Origin: Gymnopus androsaceus JB14
Lineage: Eukaryota; Basidiomycota; Agaricomycetes; Agaricales; Omphalotaceae
NCBI GenBank assembly: GCA_009733575.1
Contig: ML769485.1
Span: forward strand, 1 to 64,000
DNA length: 64,000 bases
Direction of reading: 5' to 3'
Part shown: one piece after another, positions 32,129-43,978 of the stretch
How positions within the stretch are numbered: the first letter of the stretch is position 1
How the letters are laid out: each line of letters starts with the position of its first letter
The notes under the pieces: generated by a model
What the model was told of the DNA's origin: nothing
The model's database searches: none
The model's input: the letters and a program-made list of their open reading frames with translations, nothing else
Translations under genes and position numbers: made by a program

Positions 32129-35100
32129 TCAGTAGGTTAGCTCGACGTCGCCCTACATACGATTCAAATTAATCATCAAATTTCAACGTATGGAAGAAGA
32201 AGCTCATACCTCAGCAACCAAGTCCATGTCATGGTAGCTCACACGACGACCGGCCGCAGCCCTTGGATCCTCTTTCGCATCTGGAGGAGGCGGAGGCGGA
32301 GGCCCACCCGATACCTGCCCGCCAGTGTTTCGTCTTCGAGGGTTATTATTATTGTTAGTATTACCCGCACTCAGAGCCGCATCCAACGCCGCAGGAGGCT
32401 TCGGCGGTAGACCAGCATTCGCAGGAATATCAGCAGCAAATCCGCTTATACGCTCGCTCAGCCGTCGTCCATTGGCGCTCTCGTCGCGTCGAGGAGCACC
32501 CGATGAATAGCCGTCATGGAAACTTTTTGGTACGCCACCTCCACCATACTCACCATAGTATCCGTTTCCAGAAGGTGCGTAACCTGGAGGATAAGTGCCA
32601 GCAGAGAATGAAGGCACTCGGCCAAAATCGGTACCAAAGTTGGACTGGATACCGTAAGCCTGGGGAGGTGCTTGGGTGCTGTTGCCTACAGGCGCGGGTG
32701 GGTGAGCAAATGGCTGAATTCTATGTGGGTCCAGAGCAAAGTTATTAAAGTAGGGTATCTGTTTGGACATATCATTCAGTCCGCTCGTTTCATCAAAACA
32801 TAAAAACATAAATTGTGATATACGTACGTCCTCAAGAGCTTTAACGAGCTCGGGATGTTTGTTGGCGATATGTTTCTCTACAAAAGACGTAGCCTTGAAC
32901 AGCTTCTGACACGTCCTGCATCGGAATTTCCCTTCATCTTCTTGCTTGATATGAGGTTCGACAGATCTCGTAAGTTCCCTGTTTAAACCTTATTGAAAAA
33001 CGTGTTGACGGCGTGCTTGGCAATAAGCCACTCACTCGTCGTAACTTTTCCCCCCGTAATCTCGAGGGTCGACCCCATTACGGTTGATCAACAACGCAAT
33101 CTTCTGGTCCAACCAGTCAAGCCAACGATCATCTAGAACCAACCAATTCATAAGCACTAAAGCAGAGGAGGGTAACAGGCAATCTCACCACCACGATCAT
33201 TTCTGCCTTTAAAATCCCTCTTCGTTTCCTTCTCCACAACAGGCTTCTCCTCGTCTTCGCCCTCAGCAGTTGCGGGTGCTTTGGCCTCATCTGACACCAG
33301 CACCTTGGGCGGCAAAGGCTTCCTCACATGTTTCAAGCATTTTCGCTGCAACTCTTCAAGGTGATCGGTAACAACAGAGCAGTAGTAGCACGCATGGTAC
33401 GCGGCGCGCAGATACGCAAGATACAGGTCCAAAGATACTTCAGTCTAAATGCGAATTAATGAAAGAACAGGTGTTAAGGAATGAAGCATACCTTTTTTGC
33501 TTCATATGCTTCTTCATCACTGACATCCACCAGTCCCTGATCTCTCATATCCGCCATAATCTTCTCAATTCGTCGATCAACAGTGTCTGATCCGCGCTCC
33601 GAGGGCTCTTCCTCATCTTCCTCGTCGACCTCTATAATTTCAGCAGCGTTCTCTTCCATGGGGATATCATCTTCTCCTTCGGGTTTGGGCTGTTGTTTGC
33701 TAGGTTTGAATTTCCGCAAGGTCGCGGCTTCTTCTTCAAGGATGCCAGCAAGAACCTTGGCGTTATTGAGGTCCTTTTCCATGCGCTCCGGCCTGCTGGC
33801 GACGTCGGGTGCGGCACGTATTTTATTAACGAAAGGCTTCGTGGTGTGGGATACGTGCAGCTTGAAGCCCTCGATCTAGACATATGGGGTTAATATATAT
33901 ATATGAATAGATATTTGACTGCTCAAACTCACTTTTCTATCTTGCAGTTCGGACATCACCAAGCTCATATCAGCGTCTTCAGTGAACCGCAACCACCCTG
34001 CACGGTAGTAGTTCCGTTTTTGCAAAGGATCGCCAAGAGCCAAGTAGACATAGCCAGGAATATTTTTGCACGACTAAAGAGGATAAACATGAGCACGTTG
34101 AAGTTGAAAGGTGAAAAAAACTCACCTCTTCCAGCTTGACACGACCAATGTCGGGAGGAATAGTTCGGATCATGACTTGGTTACCTTCTGGTGGAACAGC
34201 AATTTCCTCGGCTTTGTTCGTACGTTTGCTGTCCCCAGCCGACTTTCCATTCGCGTCCGCACCAGCATCGTCCTCGGGGTCCATGTTGAACTGCATGTCT
34301 TCGTCGCCAGACGGCTTCGCCTCTTCCCCGAGGCCTTCAGAGGGAGCCTCTCCGTTGGTACCATTATGATCCTTGTTATCAGTCGACTCAGATTCACCCT
34401 CATTCAACTCTGGGTCGTATCTGCCAGACTCGAGATCAAGTAGAAACGTGTTCGCTCTCCCTTTCCAACCTTCCTTTCTCGTTCTATGGCGGAGCTTTTG
34501 AAACTCTGGAGAAGGGTCGTACTTTTCCCAGAACCATGGAGATTTTTTGTGATGCTCAAACATGGTTTGCAGCTACAGTACGAAATAGGACATTTCAGCA
34601 TTACGTACACGAGGTTGGATAGTGAAATATGAAACAGGCTATGATAACCAGTTCTGCTGGCCAGAAGTAAGATATGTAAAGGTAAAGCAGACTGACCTGA
34701 TTTGCGGAAAAATCCTTCTTGTACTTTTCCCATTTAGCCTTGATGCCGTTTCGAGGCTTGGAGCCGTCGCCTGCTTCTTGCTCAGCAGCCTTGTCAGCGT
34801 TATCTTCATCCGTAGCCTGATGTGGGAAAAAATAGCGAAACCATTCTGCATACTGACGCAAATTGGCTGGATAGTCGAACGTGTGCGGGTCAGGAGGAGG
34901 GCGTCGCGAAGAGAATTGTTGAGAACGACGCGGGGGTGAGTAGCTGTAGCCTCCTCGAGAATGAGCGTCTAGAATATTGTTAGGGAAAGAAGCAGGCTGG
35001 AAGACTATAATGCAAACCATAATCGTCATTGTAACGAGGACGGGGGTCATAACGGTCTCTCTCATAAGGCGAAGGAGAGCGCCGTCGTTTTCTGTTGACT

Positions 35101-35359
35101 GTCGGGTATGTTAGCACTGGAATTCCAACGAGTAAATCTACATACAGTCATCAGGGCTCCGGCTTCTGCCTCTGCGGCCATAGTCATACGCAGATCTATC
35201 CCTCTCATAGGCAGCCCAAGCACGGTCCTTGTCATAATTGTCCCATTCGCGAATGCCAGGCTCTGGAGGATATTCGTAGACATTTCTCGGCTGATAACCT
35301 CTCGGAGAGCGAGACCGAGAACGACGAGGCGGAGGAGGATTATTAGATGACCAGGACAT
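32129..35359 (-). CDS. ARS2/SERRATE-family RNA-processing protein
   Basis: Nuclear cap-associated effector that links the cap-binding complex to RNA processing and decay; homologues are human ARS2/SRRT, plant SERRATE and fission yeast Pir2. The start MSWSSNNPPPPRRSRSRSPR at 35359 opens an Arg/Ser-rich leader. The conserved N-terminal domain follows (YAEWFRYFFPHQATDEDN, KWEKYKKDFSANQ, then MFEHHKKSPWFWEKYDP). Next come an acidic linker, VMIRTIPPDIGRVKLEE and an RRM-like segment (NIPGYVYLALGDP, YRAGWLRF). Then DLYLAYLRAAYHACYYCSV, a C2H2 finger (FRCRTCQKLFKATSFVEKH) and a Gly/Pro-rich tail that ends DLVAE-GDVELTY at the stop 32129-32131 after a short last intron. At least eight small introns interrupt it, and every junction I checked keeps frame. 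Gene order and intact reading support it as an active housekeeping gene. Confidence 0.88.
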
Positions 35360-36655
35360 CCTTAATTCTTTAAATAAAAGAGAAAAGAAAGAGAAGAGGA
35401 AGGAAAGAGAAGGCTTATCAGAGCCAGCGAAGAGGAGAGGTCGAGCATAGTGAAGCACAGACCTGTTGCGATCTCGAACACAGCGCACGAATGGTTGTGG
35501 TCGGGATAGAGTTTGGTTGTTTTGTTGCGCCGTCAAATTGGGCACTATTCGAACTCCGCCAACAGGCGGCAAACGAGCGCCTAACATTGAACCGCTCAGT
35601 CTTTTTTTTCAAGTTTTGGCCATAAGCAAATCTCAGAGTCTTAGATCGACTTCCACTCTCATCTGAACCAGCATGTACTTTACGGAGTGCGAGGATAAGT
35701 GACTGGAGGAATTTGGTCATACCGTTTGCAGGTACTTGCGACGCCGCTTACACGAATTCGTGGACTGTTACGACCAATTATTTTTCGAAGCCGGAAAGGA
35801 TGCCACTAAATAAACCTTAATCTACTTCGTCTTTGTCAAAACCTTGGTATGGCATTCAATGAAGAGGAAAAGGACATAAATGATGAACTCTGTATGAGGT
35901 CAAAAAGTTGACTACAACTTTGTCCATGAATGCATTCGTCGCAGAATTATACCTCCTGTGATGCCTCCGAATCCGCTTCTAAATCATCACAGTCTGAGCA
36001 ATCGTCAGAGTCACCGTCCGAACTGTCATTCGAACCATTATTGTCTGTCCCTGATCCTGCCAGGATCCCCTACAAACCCGAAATCCTCCTTCAAGTCCAC
36101 AGTTATGCCTGGTAGTTCATATATGCGTGGTAGATCATGGCTTGAACCAAAGGATCTGTATCGAAATTGAACTGGTGAATGTGGGACGATTTAAGCATAG
36201 GAAGCATGGAAAGTATGGCAACTACGTTTGTGGTAAAGAATGTTACTGTATATCGTTTCGCTCGACTCGGAAGTCCGCCGAAGTCAATGATGATAACGCA
36301 AATGACGAGCGTTCTTTAAAGCCAGCCATAACCATCGAAAGACGATCAAAATCCTGACCACTCCAAAGAAGAGTTAAATCTTCATGCGGAGGGGTGGTAA
36401 AGGATTGCAGGAGGTTTACACCATTGCCAGCGCATCATGACAAGATGTCGAGCGATTTCAATGCAGGGTAAAATAAAGACATGTTCGGCGCTGAAACCAT
36501 GAAACCCGTTGAATGGCTAAAGTGGAAGGTGGATTTCTAGACTGACGAGATTTCTGCACTGACCTAGTACCTTCACGAAGGCAGATGGTTCGAATATAGA
36601 GTCAACGGCATGGAGTTTCAGCGATGGCAATTACTCGGTAGGGAGGGCCATATAT
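35360..36655. other. No gene recognised upstream of ARS2
   Basis: 35360-35750 is the likely ARS2 promoter and 5' region. 35930-36357 on the plus strand has open frames rich in Ser (SESASKSSQSEQSSESPS) but no family I recognise and no consistent exon structure. Confidence 0.4.
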
Positions 36656-36656
36656 T

Positions 36657-37490
36657 CTAGCACCGATGTGATACTGAACGCCCCTCTGATTTGGACACTT
36701 CGCAGTTGGCTCGACCTTTCAAATCGCGAGGAAACGGGGGTTCCAAGAGATCCTCTGGAGATTCAAAGTGGTCGGTTATTGAAGTAGACATATCCTCTAA
36801 TAGCTGCATGGAAGCGCGGTAGACGAAATAGAGGAAGGAATGTTTTCGCATACCCCGATAGATCAAGAATTCGTATTTAGCGACGGAAATGAAGGATGCA
36901 AGTGAGCTTGAATTGTACTGCATTGTTGCATTCAAGGATGTCGTCCGGCGGAGTGCACAGATCAACTGTACCTAGAGAGTACTCGACGCGACCAATCACT
37001 CTTCGATCCATGCCACTCGTCATGACGACTAGGAAGAGATGCCATCGACCAGAGTCGATGCGATACAATGAGTAGCCTCCTCCAGCGATGCGATAAGATA
37101 GAGACATAGCGGATAATGTTATAGTCGGATTCAAAAATACTGTCCTCTGGAATACACGAAAAACTCCCGGATTTCTGAGAGGATTTCGAGCGGGGCGCGT
37201 CGAATAGGTAAAAGAACGTTTAGACACGAAGCAGCCTCGGCAATTTCGCGTCTTTTTGGCGCGTCAACTTCGATATTTGAAGCCTCGTATGCGTATCTGG
37301 GTTCCTTTATCTGGTTTTCTAGGCTTTCTACCTGGATTTTTGTTTCCAAAATTCGGGTTCGAAGGAAAGAAATGCCAGCCGGGTTAAGTAATATCGGTTC
37401 TTCAGATATATCGTGCCATTTCAGTAGAGTTAAGAATATCGCGGATTCGAGTAGCGTTTTTTCCAGCTTCTGTTGGACTAGTAGAGGCAA
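36657..37490 (-). pseudogene. F-box-like relic (LPxEIL type)
   Basis: At 37200-37400 the minus strand encodes a helical, coiled-coil-like leader (TRILETKIQVESLENQIKEP) followed by LLPIRRAPLEILSEIREFF. This is the layout of the large agaric F-box family whose members have a coiled coil, then PIRRLPPEILSEIF. After that the frame is lost. Short matches resume in other frames, for example SSLASFISVAKYEFL, and stops are frequent. I read it as a decayed member. It is not closely related to the F-box/LRR copies at 24-27 and 56-58 kb. Confidence 0.5.
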
Positions 37491-37920
37491 GATCTGACAA
37501 AACGACTGACGTCACCGGACCTTTAACAGTGATGGTTAAGGGCAGGTCAACGCTAAGCGCGCTAAATGGACCGTGAACGCGTGAACTCATCGATGCATCC
37601 TGCATCCATCACCTAGTAATAGACTGTCAAGGTACGTTCAAATTCAGTTGAGCTTCACACTTAAAGGTTTTACTGAGTATGGTTGTGCCAGAAGGGTAGC
37701 TGGATAATATACTAACTTTCGCTTGTATAAGCCAGGAATTGCACTCGTTTTATTGCTTTCAGTGGCAGCGAACCTGGCGAACGGTTACCGGACCTGAACC
37801 AAGGAGAATTCAAGAAAGAGTCAAATTATGTTGCTGCTGTTGCTGTTATGCCTTGGAAGATCGATATCAATTGGTTCTGACAAGCGTTTAGTTCTCTTTA
37901 TTATTTAAGGGCCGTCCACG

Positions 37921-39830
37921 ATGACTATCCCTACTATTCTCAACTTGAAGACCCCAAATCATCCACTACATGCTCCAAATCTTGTTTCTACAGGTAGTCG
38001 TGTCCTGTTCCCTTGCGGGTTATGTCAACAGCCTCAATGGCCCAACGTCCAGCTGAGTTGTGTAGATAACTTGCTATACGAAAGTGAGGACATCAGAGTC
38101 CTTGCAGGAAGATTGTCGACCGCGGAATGACACCACTGTTACCAGCACAATGGCTTCGTATCGTGAGTGGTACACTTATTGATGGTGATTCTTTACTAAT
38201 TTCTCGTATGAAGGCCTATCACGACATGGCAACTCATAATATTGACAACGGCACTGGAAGACTAGATGCTTCGATTCAATTCGAGCTCGATAGAACCCAG
38301 GTATGTTCTGTGCATGAATTCTTCTGATCAATGTAACTGATACCTCAACAGAATATCGGAATAGGAAAATTAAATTGCTCAGACTTTGACTGACTTTGCC
38401 AATTTCTTCGTTACAGCTTCATTTTTTTTGAAAGTACAGGACATTGAAAAAAGAAAAACTTCTCACCTTCTTATAGCGGCGGATTTGATAGCTTTAGGAG
38501 CTGTTTTCGCGATTGCAGGATGCGGTGGTCCTATCATTCCTTACAGTGTTGGACGGATTGATGCTACCTTTCCTGTAGCGCTCTATCCATCCGTCCCGCA
38601 GCCAGAGCAGTCTCTTGCTTCTCATATAGAATCCTTTCAGCGCCAGGGATTCAATGCAACAGAGATGATAGCCCTTGTTGCATGTGGGCATACTTTAGGT
38701 GGACACTACGCCTGCCTTTGATACCACAATGTTAGAAAAAGTATCCCCACCACCTCAAGTGCTTGTTTAAAAAAATTACAGCGTCTCCCAGTACCTTTCA
38801 AATACCACTGCCGACGTCCTTGCCGTTGGCCCCAACATCACGACACGTTCAGATTTCCGAATTTTCTCGGGTGACGGAAATGTAACGATGCAAAGGTATT
38901 TTCTAAATTCTCCCTCGAATAATCTTTATGGATATCTACTAATCTCATGTGGGCGCTAGCTTGCTTTCCCCAAATACGTTCAGCGAAACATACTCGAACC
39001 TAATCGAAAGGATGCTCAATACCGTTCCAAGTGATGTCACCTCTCCGACCCTATATCAGCGCCGTTTGGCTACCTTGTCGCCCAGCATTACTTCTTGCGT
39101 TTCTCTGTAGGTTCTCAATCCCAGTAGCAATCTTACAGTAACTATGTTTTGGCCGATCGGCAAGGGTCATCTTGCCCATCTGCTGGATGCTCGATCTGTG
39201 CCATTCTTGAGCAATCAGACAGTCGGGTGGAATTTTGTTTGCAAAATTCTCGGACTCAATGCTCAAAGATATTTCTTCAATGCGAATATCGAACGCCGCT
39301 TCTTCGATATCGTCGTTTTGGCTTGAAATCGACACAACGACGGCTCTGATCCCATCGTGGTCAATAATGGGGGCTCTGGCTATGCCATTGAGCAGGATTC
39401 GATGTTCATCGATGCTTTGCAAAGCAAAACGATCGATATATTTGGAGACACATTCGTGCTTCCGGTTCAAAAAATTGTCGTGGCTGTATGTTGACTCTAG
39501 TATGCCTATATTCTTTAATAAAGCTTGTTATCTTTAGGTTCTTGCGATGCGATTCATCTAGCGTGTCAATGACGACTTTTGACTCAACTCAAGCGCAAAT
39601 GTCCCTCCTTTTACTCTTCTCATGATCACTTCTTACAACCTTTAACTCGACGAGAGCAATCCCCCTGAAGGAGGCTACTCATTCTATACAGCCAATATCA
39701 CCACGACCGTAACATCCCTTAATTTGACCGGGCTTGTGCACGGTGTTACTATTATTCAGACGGACTTTGACCTTGATGCTGCCTCGTTTCCTTTTTTAAA
39801 ATCTTGGATATTTAGCCACTAGCCTTCTCA
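37921..39830 (+). pseudogene. Heme-peroxidase-domain protein relic
   Basis: Blocks of a plant/fungal-type heme peroxidase can be followed on the plus strand. They include AYHDMATHNIDNGTGRLDAS near 38215-38275 with the distal His, a GT..AG intron near 38301-38351, and LIAADLIALGAVFAIAGCGG. GRIDATFP and VACGHTLGG near 38670-38705 follow, the latter with the proximal His. Then come NTTADVLAVGPNITTRSDF near 38810-38860 and SPNTFSETYSNLIERML near 38965. A C-terminal part (YSFYTANITTTVTSLNLTGL near 39680-39740) completes it. Frame changes occur between several of these blocks, and stops follow RLSTAE at 38130 and ACL near 38721, so no continuous reading is possible even with introns. The intact family is usually secreted; no signal peptide can be assigned here. 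Confidence 0.6.
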
Positions 39831-39984
39831 GTGGTCCTCTCATTTTCAGTTTGAGCCCAGATTCAAGTTTCCCCTTTTGTCTTCAGTTATAGTTGTTCGC
39901 GTTCCAGGTGCAATGTGTATTAAAATACCAACGAAAAAATGAAGACTCATCACAATATGCTAATGCTAACTTTTAACTGAGCGC

Positions 39985-40125
39985 AGGCCTACCACGATAT
40001 GACCCCGATGATGGGCTTGGCGGGGTATCCATCTAGGGGCCATCCATGGCTTCCTCTATCTCTTCAATGTGATATTGATAGCTCAACAGAATAGGAATGG
40101 CTCAGTCTTTGACTGACTTGATAGT
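39985..40125 (+). pseudogene. Second peroxidase fragment
   Basis: A short, diverged copy of two parts of the preceding gene. The acceptor plus GCCTACCACGATATGA (AYHDM) lies at about 39985-40002, and aggaatggctcagtctttgactgac at about 40090-40117 matches 38340-38395. The DNA between them is shortened. It records a local duplication before or during decay. Confidence 0.5.
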
Positions 40126-40257
40126 TTTCAAATTGGAAGGATGTAGTATTACCGAGTCAGCGTGAGGGAACTACCGCGAGAGCTGTATCTCAGTCAGATA
40201 AAAAAAATTGCGCACTGAAATAGTGTAGAACTATACGTACTGAGCTCTTAACAGATA

Positions 40258-41637
40258 CTACGATCTACGTTTTATGACACGTTCCGTGAGAGCTTCAAGC
40301 GCAGCTCGAGCCTCACTCTCTGGTAGAGGTTGCAGTACGTCGCGAGCCTGCGTAGCATAAGCTATCGCCAAAGCACGGGTACGCTCAACACCCGCCGACT
40401 TCCTCACCAAGTCCCGAGCGAGCTCCACATCGCCTAGTTCCCTAAACTTGCGCTCTATCAATGGACCCATCTCCGGATGCTCCTCCCAAGCATACAAAGC
40501 TGGCCCTGTAGCCAATCCGAGTTGCAAATCTGCCCCACCGGGTTTACCGAGAGTATCCTCAACAGCCTCAGTAGTCAAGGACGTCGTCAACAAGCTGGAA
40601 CGCAATTCCGAGGTTACGACCGTACGCGTACGCAACTCCTTGTAGATCTCTCCGTCCGCACAACCACCCAGCACCACGGCACTTCGAGCACCTTTGGCCA
40701 TAAGACTGGCGGTTTTCATATAAGTTTTCTGAAGGTACATTTTCCATGCATTCTGGGCAATTTGTGAGGAAGGCACAGCGAGGACATCCTCAGCAGACTC
40801 AACATCTTGCATCTGCAAAATCTCGCCTTCAACGAGATTTGCAATGACACTGGCTATGAGTTGGGTTACCTCGGGATCTCCGAGACGTGCAAGAGCGGCA
40901 CTGGCTCGTCCAAGAATGAAATTTCCACCCAGCACGGAGAATTTGTTCCCAAAAACTTGAGGTGCAGAAGCACTACCTCGACGAAGGGGTGATTCGTCTA
41001 TGACATCGTCATGTAGGAGGGATGCGGCGTGCACCATCTCGACAATTTGTGCTAGCCGCATTTGAGTAGGGAGAATGGAGGCTGGAGAAGTGATTCCGCG
41101 GTCTGTGGAGGAAAAGATGGATGATGGTGGATGTGGAAGTTCGGTAGAAGTTGGAGGCAGAGATAGTGAGAATGTCGGGTCGTAAAAGGTTGTTTTATCC
41201 TGCATAGCAGGATTCCAGTCGTTAAGAACATTGGGTCTCGACAGCGCTGTGTCTAAATATTCCGAGCGACCGCCCGGACAAGGCTGCTCCGAAGTCCATT
41301 TCTTCAAAGGCCAATCTTTCCCTAGCCCATTGGTTGCTTGGGAGAAAAGTAGGATGAGAAGAGGCCGTAGCTGTTTTGAGGGCCTCAGGAAGTAGTAACT
41401 CGCAATTTCGTCGAGCCCAGGATGTGCGGATCCCAATAAACGTACGAGATCGGTTCGAATTTGTGATAACTCGGGAGCAACAAGTGTAAATGGGTCTGGT
41501 CGAGGCAGAGGTTTGCTATGAGAACCGACTTGAGAGGTGGAAAGTAGAGATAAGGATCGCCGACATGTAATGGAGGAAGGATACACGTCGAAATTGGGAA
41601 CATCCTCGCATCCCTCGACAAAAACTATTAGGCTCAC
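40258..41637 (-). CDS. coq1: Long-chain polyprenyl diphosphate synthase (ubiquinone side chain)
   Basis: Mitochondrial enzyme that condenses isopentenyl diphosphate units to make the prenyl tail of coenzyme Q. The protein has SKQLRPLLILLFSQATNGLG, the first Asp-rich motif LLHDDVIDESPLRRG, NKFSVLGGNFILGRASAAL, VEGEILQMQDVES and KTASLMAKGA. GKPGGADLQLGLATGPALYA and a C-terminal helical region follow, with the stop at 40258-40260. The second Asp-rich motif, GIAFQLVDDVLDY, is present in the DNA but in another frame at about 40571-40635. A shift near 40635 and one extra base near 40571 compensate each other, so the frame stays open while the motif is misread. The N-terminus is unresolved: the open frame reaches 41637 with no in-frame ATG. 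An Arg-rich MRGCSQFRRVSF in another frame near 41610 looks like a mitochondrial presequence. No intron is evident. Confidence 0.8.
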   Translation of the reverse strand: MSLIVFVEGCEDVPNFDVYPSSITCRRSLSLLSTSQVGSHSKPLPRPDPFTLVAPELSQIRTDLVRLLGSAHPGLDEIASYYFLRPSKQLRPLLILLFSQATNGLGKDWPLKKWTSEQPCPGGRSEYLDTALSRPNVLNDWNPAMQDKTTFYDPTFSLSLPPTSTELPHPPSSIFSSTDRGITSPASILPTQMRLAQIVEMVHAASLLHDDVIDESPLRRGSASAPQVFGNKFSVLGGNFILGRASAALARLGDPEVTQLIASVIANLVEGEILQMQDVESAEDVLAVPSSQIAQNAWKMYLQKTYMKTASLMAKGARSAVVLGGCADGEIYKELRTRTVVTSELRSSLLTTSLTTEAVEDTLGKPGGADLQLGLATGPALYAWEEHPEMGPLIERKFRELGDVELARDLVRKSAGVERTRALAIAYATQARDVLQPLPESEARAALEALTERVIKRRS

Positions 41638-41766
41638 GTGTCAACGTAATGTGAGCGCTAACGCGTCTTTCAACTGAAGACCAAGTGCCCAAATGTGGCC
41701 ATTCCTTCGATTACTCAGAATGCCACGAGATTGTGCGTCTTGTGCGTTCAGAATGTTGGACTGTAC

Positions 41767-42144
41767 ACTTGCTGTACACTGTTTGGGTCTTTTTTCCTTC
41801 CACAACTGATCCCAGTGCCAACTGTTTAAAAAAGTTGCGCGCACGATATAGCACGATATCCAGGTGAAGCTGAACCAAGGAGTCATACCAAATAGGCTTC
41901 CTTAATGTTTGAAGTCGTTCAGTATAAGTAGCTCACACTTGCCGTGCACTATTTGTGTCTTTCTTCCTTCCACAGCCGATCCACCATAAAAAGTTGCGCG
42001 GCACGATATCCAGGTGAAGCTGAACCAAGAGCTCTTGAAAAGCTCTAAATGCTACAAAAAAGTTCCAGGAAGAAGGAATGGACGTGGAAGTCATACCAAA
42101 TAGGCCTCCTTAATGTTTGAAGTCCTTCAGTATAAGTAGCTCTC
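41767..42144. repeat. Tandem direct repeat between COQ1 and RPP1
   Basis: Unit 1 (41767-41936) and unit 2 (41937-42144) share long blocks in the same order: acttgc-gt-cact, ttccttccaca, agttgcgcg, cacgatatccaggtgaagct, gtcataccaaatagg and agtataagtagctc. Unit 2 carries about 50 extra bases after gaaccaag. The repeat covers the upstream region of the minus-strand COQ1 gene and the downstream side of RPP1. Confidence 0.8.
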
Positions 42145-42358
42145 AAATTGAAGCGTTTACAGTTGTAGCTTAGTGCGACTGCGCGAACATGAGACAGAAA
42201 AAAATCGCCTCTCCATTATCCATCGCAAGACGGCGCCATCTGTGCCATAATAGAAGCAAAAGAGGCTCAAAAAAGAAAATCACGATAATCGGTATCTCTT
42301 TGGTCTTCTACCCTATGTCTTGTTTTTCTTTCTCTTCTTCTTTTTGTCGACACTTTGT

Positions 42359-43626
42359 TCAATTCGGTCTGTTCCTGCAGCCCCAATAACGGATTGTACC
42401 AGAGTTGACTCTCCGGCGTCGCTTTCCTTCTCGGGGCCTCTTCTTCTGGCCACCTATGGGTGGGGCTGAGGGTTGCAGTGCAGAGGTGGTGATCTGAGTA
42501 GACTCCTTAGGCGGTGGCAACTGAGGAGCATTATAACCTTTAGGAATGACCAGTTCGGGTTCGGAAAAGACTGCCCGGTACGTTTTGCGCGTTTCTGAAA
42601 GAAACATGAGAGCCAACTATAAAGCTAATGTGTGGCAAACTTACGGGCACGTAAGATCAAGGATTTTGGCGTACTAGTGCAAGCAGCATGTGCACCATCC
42701 TGCGGTAAGCCAAGTAAAGAGATTCTAAACCACGATCAGTTTATATTTTGCCCAGGCATTCTGATTGACATACAAATTGGCGACGTCGCGTGGAGCTCGA
42801 ATATCCGCTTGAGCAACAACACCACCACTGACGATCAAACCTTTTCCCTTTGTGACTCGAACCAATTCTCTGGCAGCAGTCCACCAATTTCGTTTAGCAT
42901 TACCACCGTTTGCTTCGGCAGCGCCAGCTTCGATGAGAACAGAGTCAGATTCTCCTCCGAGAGCACCAACAGTAACTGATCTCGAATACAGCTCCGTTTT
43001 TGATAGCGGTTCGTATGAGAGTGTGTTTGAGATGAAATGGGAAACGAGGCAGCGTTAGCGGGATAGATATTATATGGGTTGTGAGAGGGAGAAGGAAGTG
43101 TATGTGTCAGGCATGCTAAAGCCAGCGTAGCCTGATTGGTGGGTACAGAGGGATAGAATATCGTATGAATTGAAGTAGGACATATTGGCGTTAATCTATG
43201 GGATTCACTAATTAGCAGGATACGATATTCGGACTTTTGCGCTTACCAGGCCAAATCCTTTCTCGCTGTCCTCATCCAGGATCACTGAAAGACGTTTTAG
43301 AAAAATAATACCCTGTCGAGGTTTTAATCTTTCCAACAATTCATTCAACGTATTGACATGAACTTTGGGATCCACTTTCTTCTGTACTGTTTGATTGAAG
43401 CATACGACAGTATATCCTACTTGTGGCTTCGATTAAAGGCATACTTTCAGAAAACAAAGCTTCGGCTTACAGTGAATAAGTCAAGTCAAGATGAGCATCT
43501 ATTGCACTAAGCTGAGCAGCGGTAAATTGAGGAGAATTGGAGGTCTGTGGCTGCTTTCCTTTCCCCTTTTTTGACGCTGAGCTGGAGCTGTTGGTACTAA
43601 TTGGAACATTCAAGTCGTCAGAACAT
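42359..43626 (-). CDS. rpp1: RNase P/MRP protein subunit Rpp30/RPP1
   Basis: Protein subunit shared by RNase P (tRNA 5' processing) and RNase MRP (rRNA processing), acting in the nucleus and nucleolus. The chosen ATG at 43626 gives MF, then after one extra base DLNVPI, the expected N-terminus. Next come QLSAIDAHLDL, an intron, and GYTVVCFNQTVQKKVDPKVH, then RLSVILDEDSEKGFGL. Later blocks are YDILSL, NQATLALACLTHTLPSP, LTLPRFPFHLKHTLIRTAI, KNGAVFEISY, AKRNWWTAARELVRVTKGKG and GLIVSGGVVAQADIRAPRDV. The last exon has ETRKTYRAVFSEPELVIP and a basic tail to the stop at 42359. Single extra bases near 43619, 43144, 43085 and 42971 separate these blocks. The residues themselves are well conserved and I see no missense decay, so sequence error or very recent damage is more likely than an old pseudogene. 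Confidence 0.82.
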
Positions 43627-43978
43627 GGTGGTAGAGAGCGAAGATTCTGCTGCGCACGTGTGGAATCGAGAATGGGAGAAAGGCGCCCGTCGATTGGAAG
43701 AATAGCTAAAGCTAGCACTAAATTGTTGGACTCATTACAGTAATTTACCTCAGCTGGTTTCGACACTGTCTTATTTGGCAGTCATCTTGACTCATGCACT
43801 GTAAATTTCATGGAGCGAGTCATTCGCGTCTATCTATTGGGAATAATGTACAGTAAATATTGATACAATCGTCAAGTGCGTTCCAAAATACAGTTTTCTA
43901 GACCGAAGGTCTATCTAAGCGAGCACCAGCAGTCCGTCATTACAACATTGCAAAATTCGTATCTACGGCTCAGACCAG

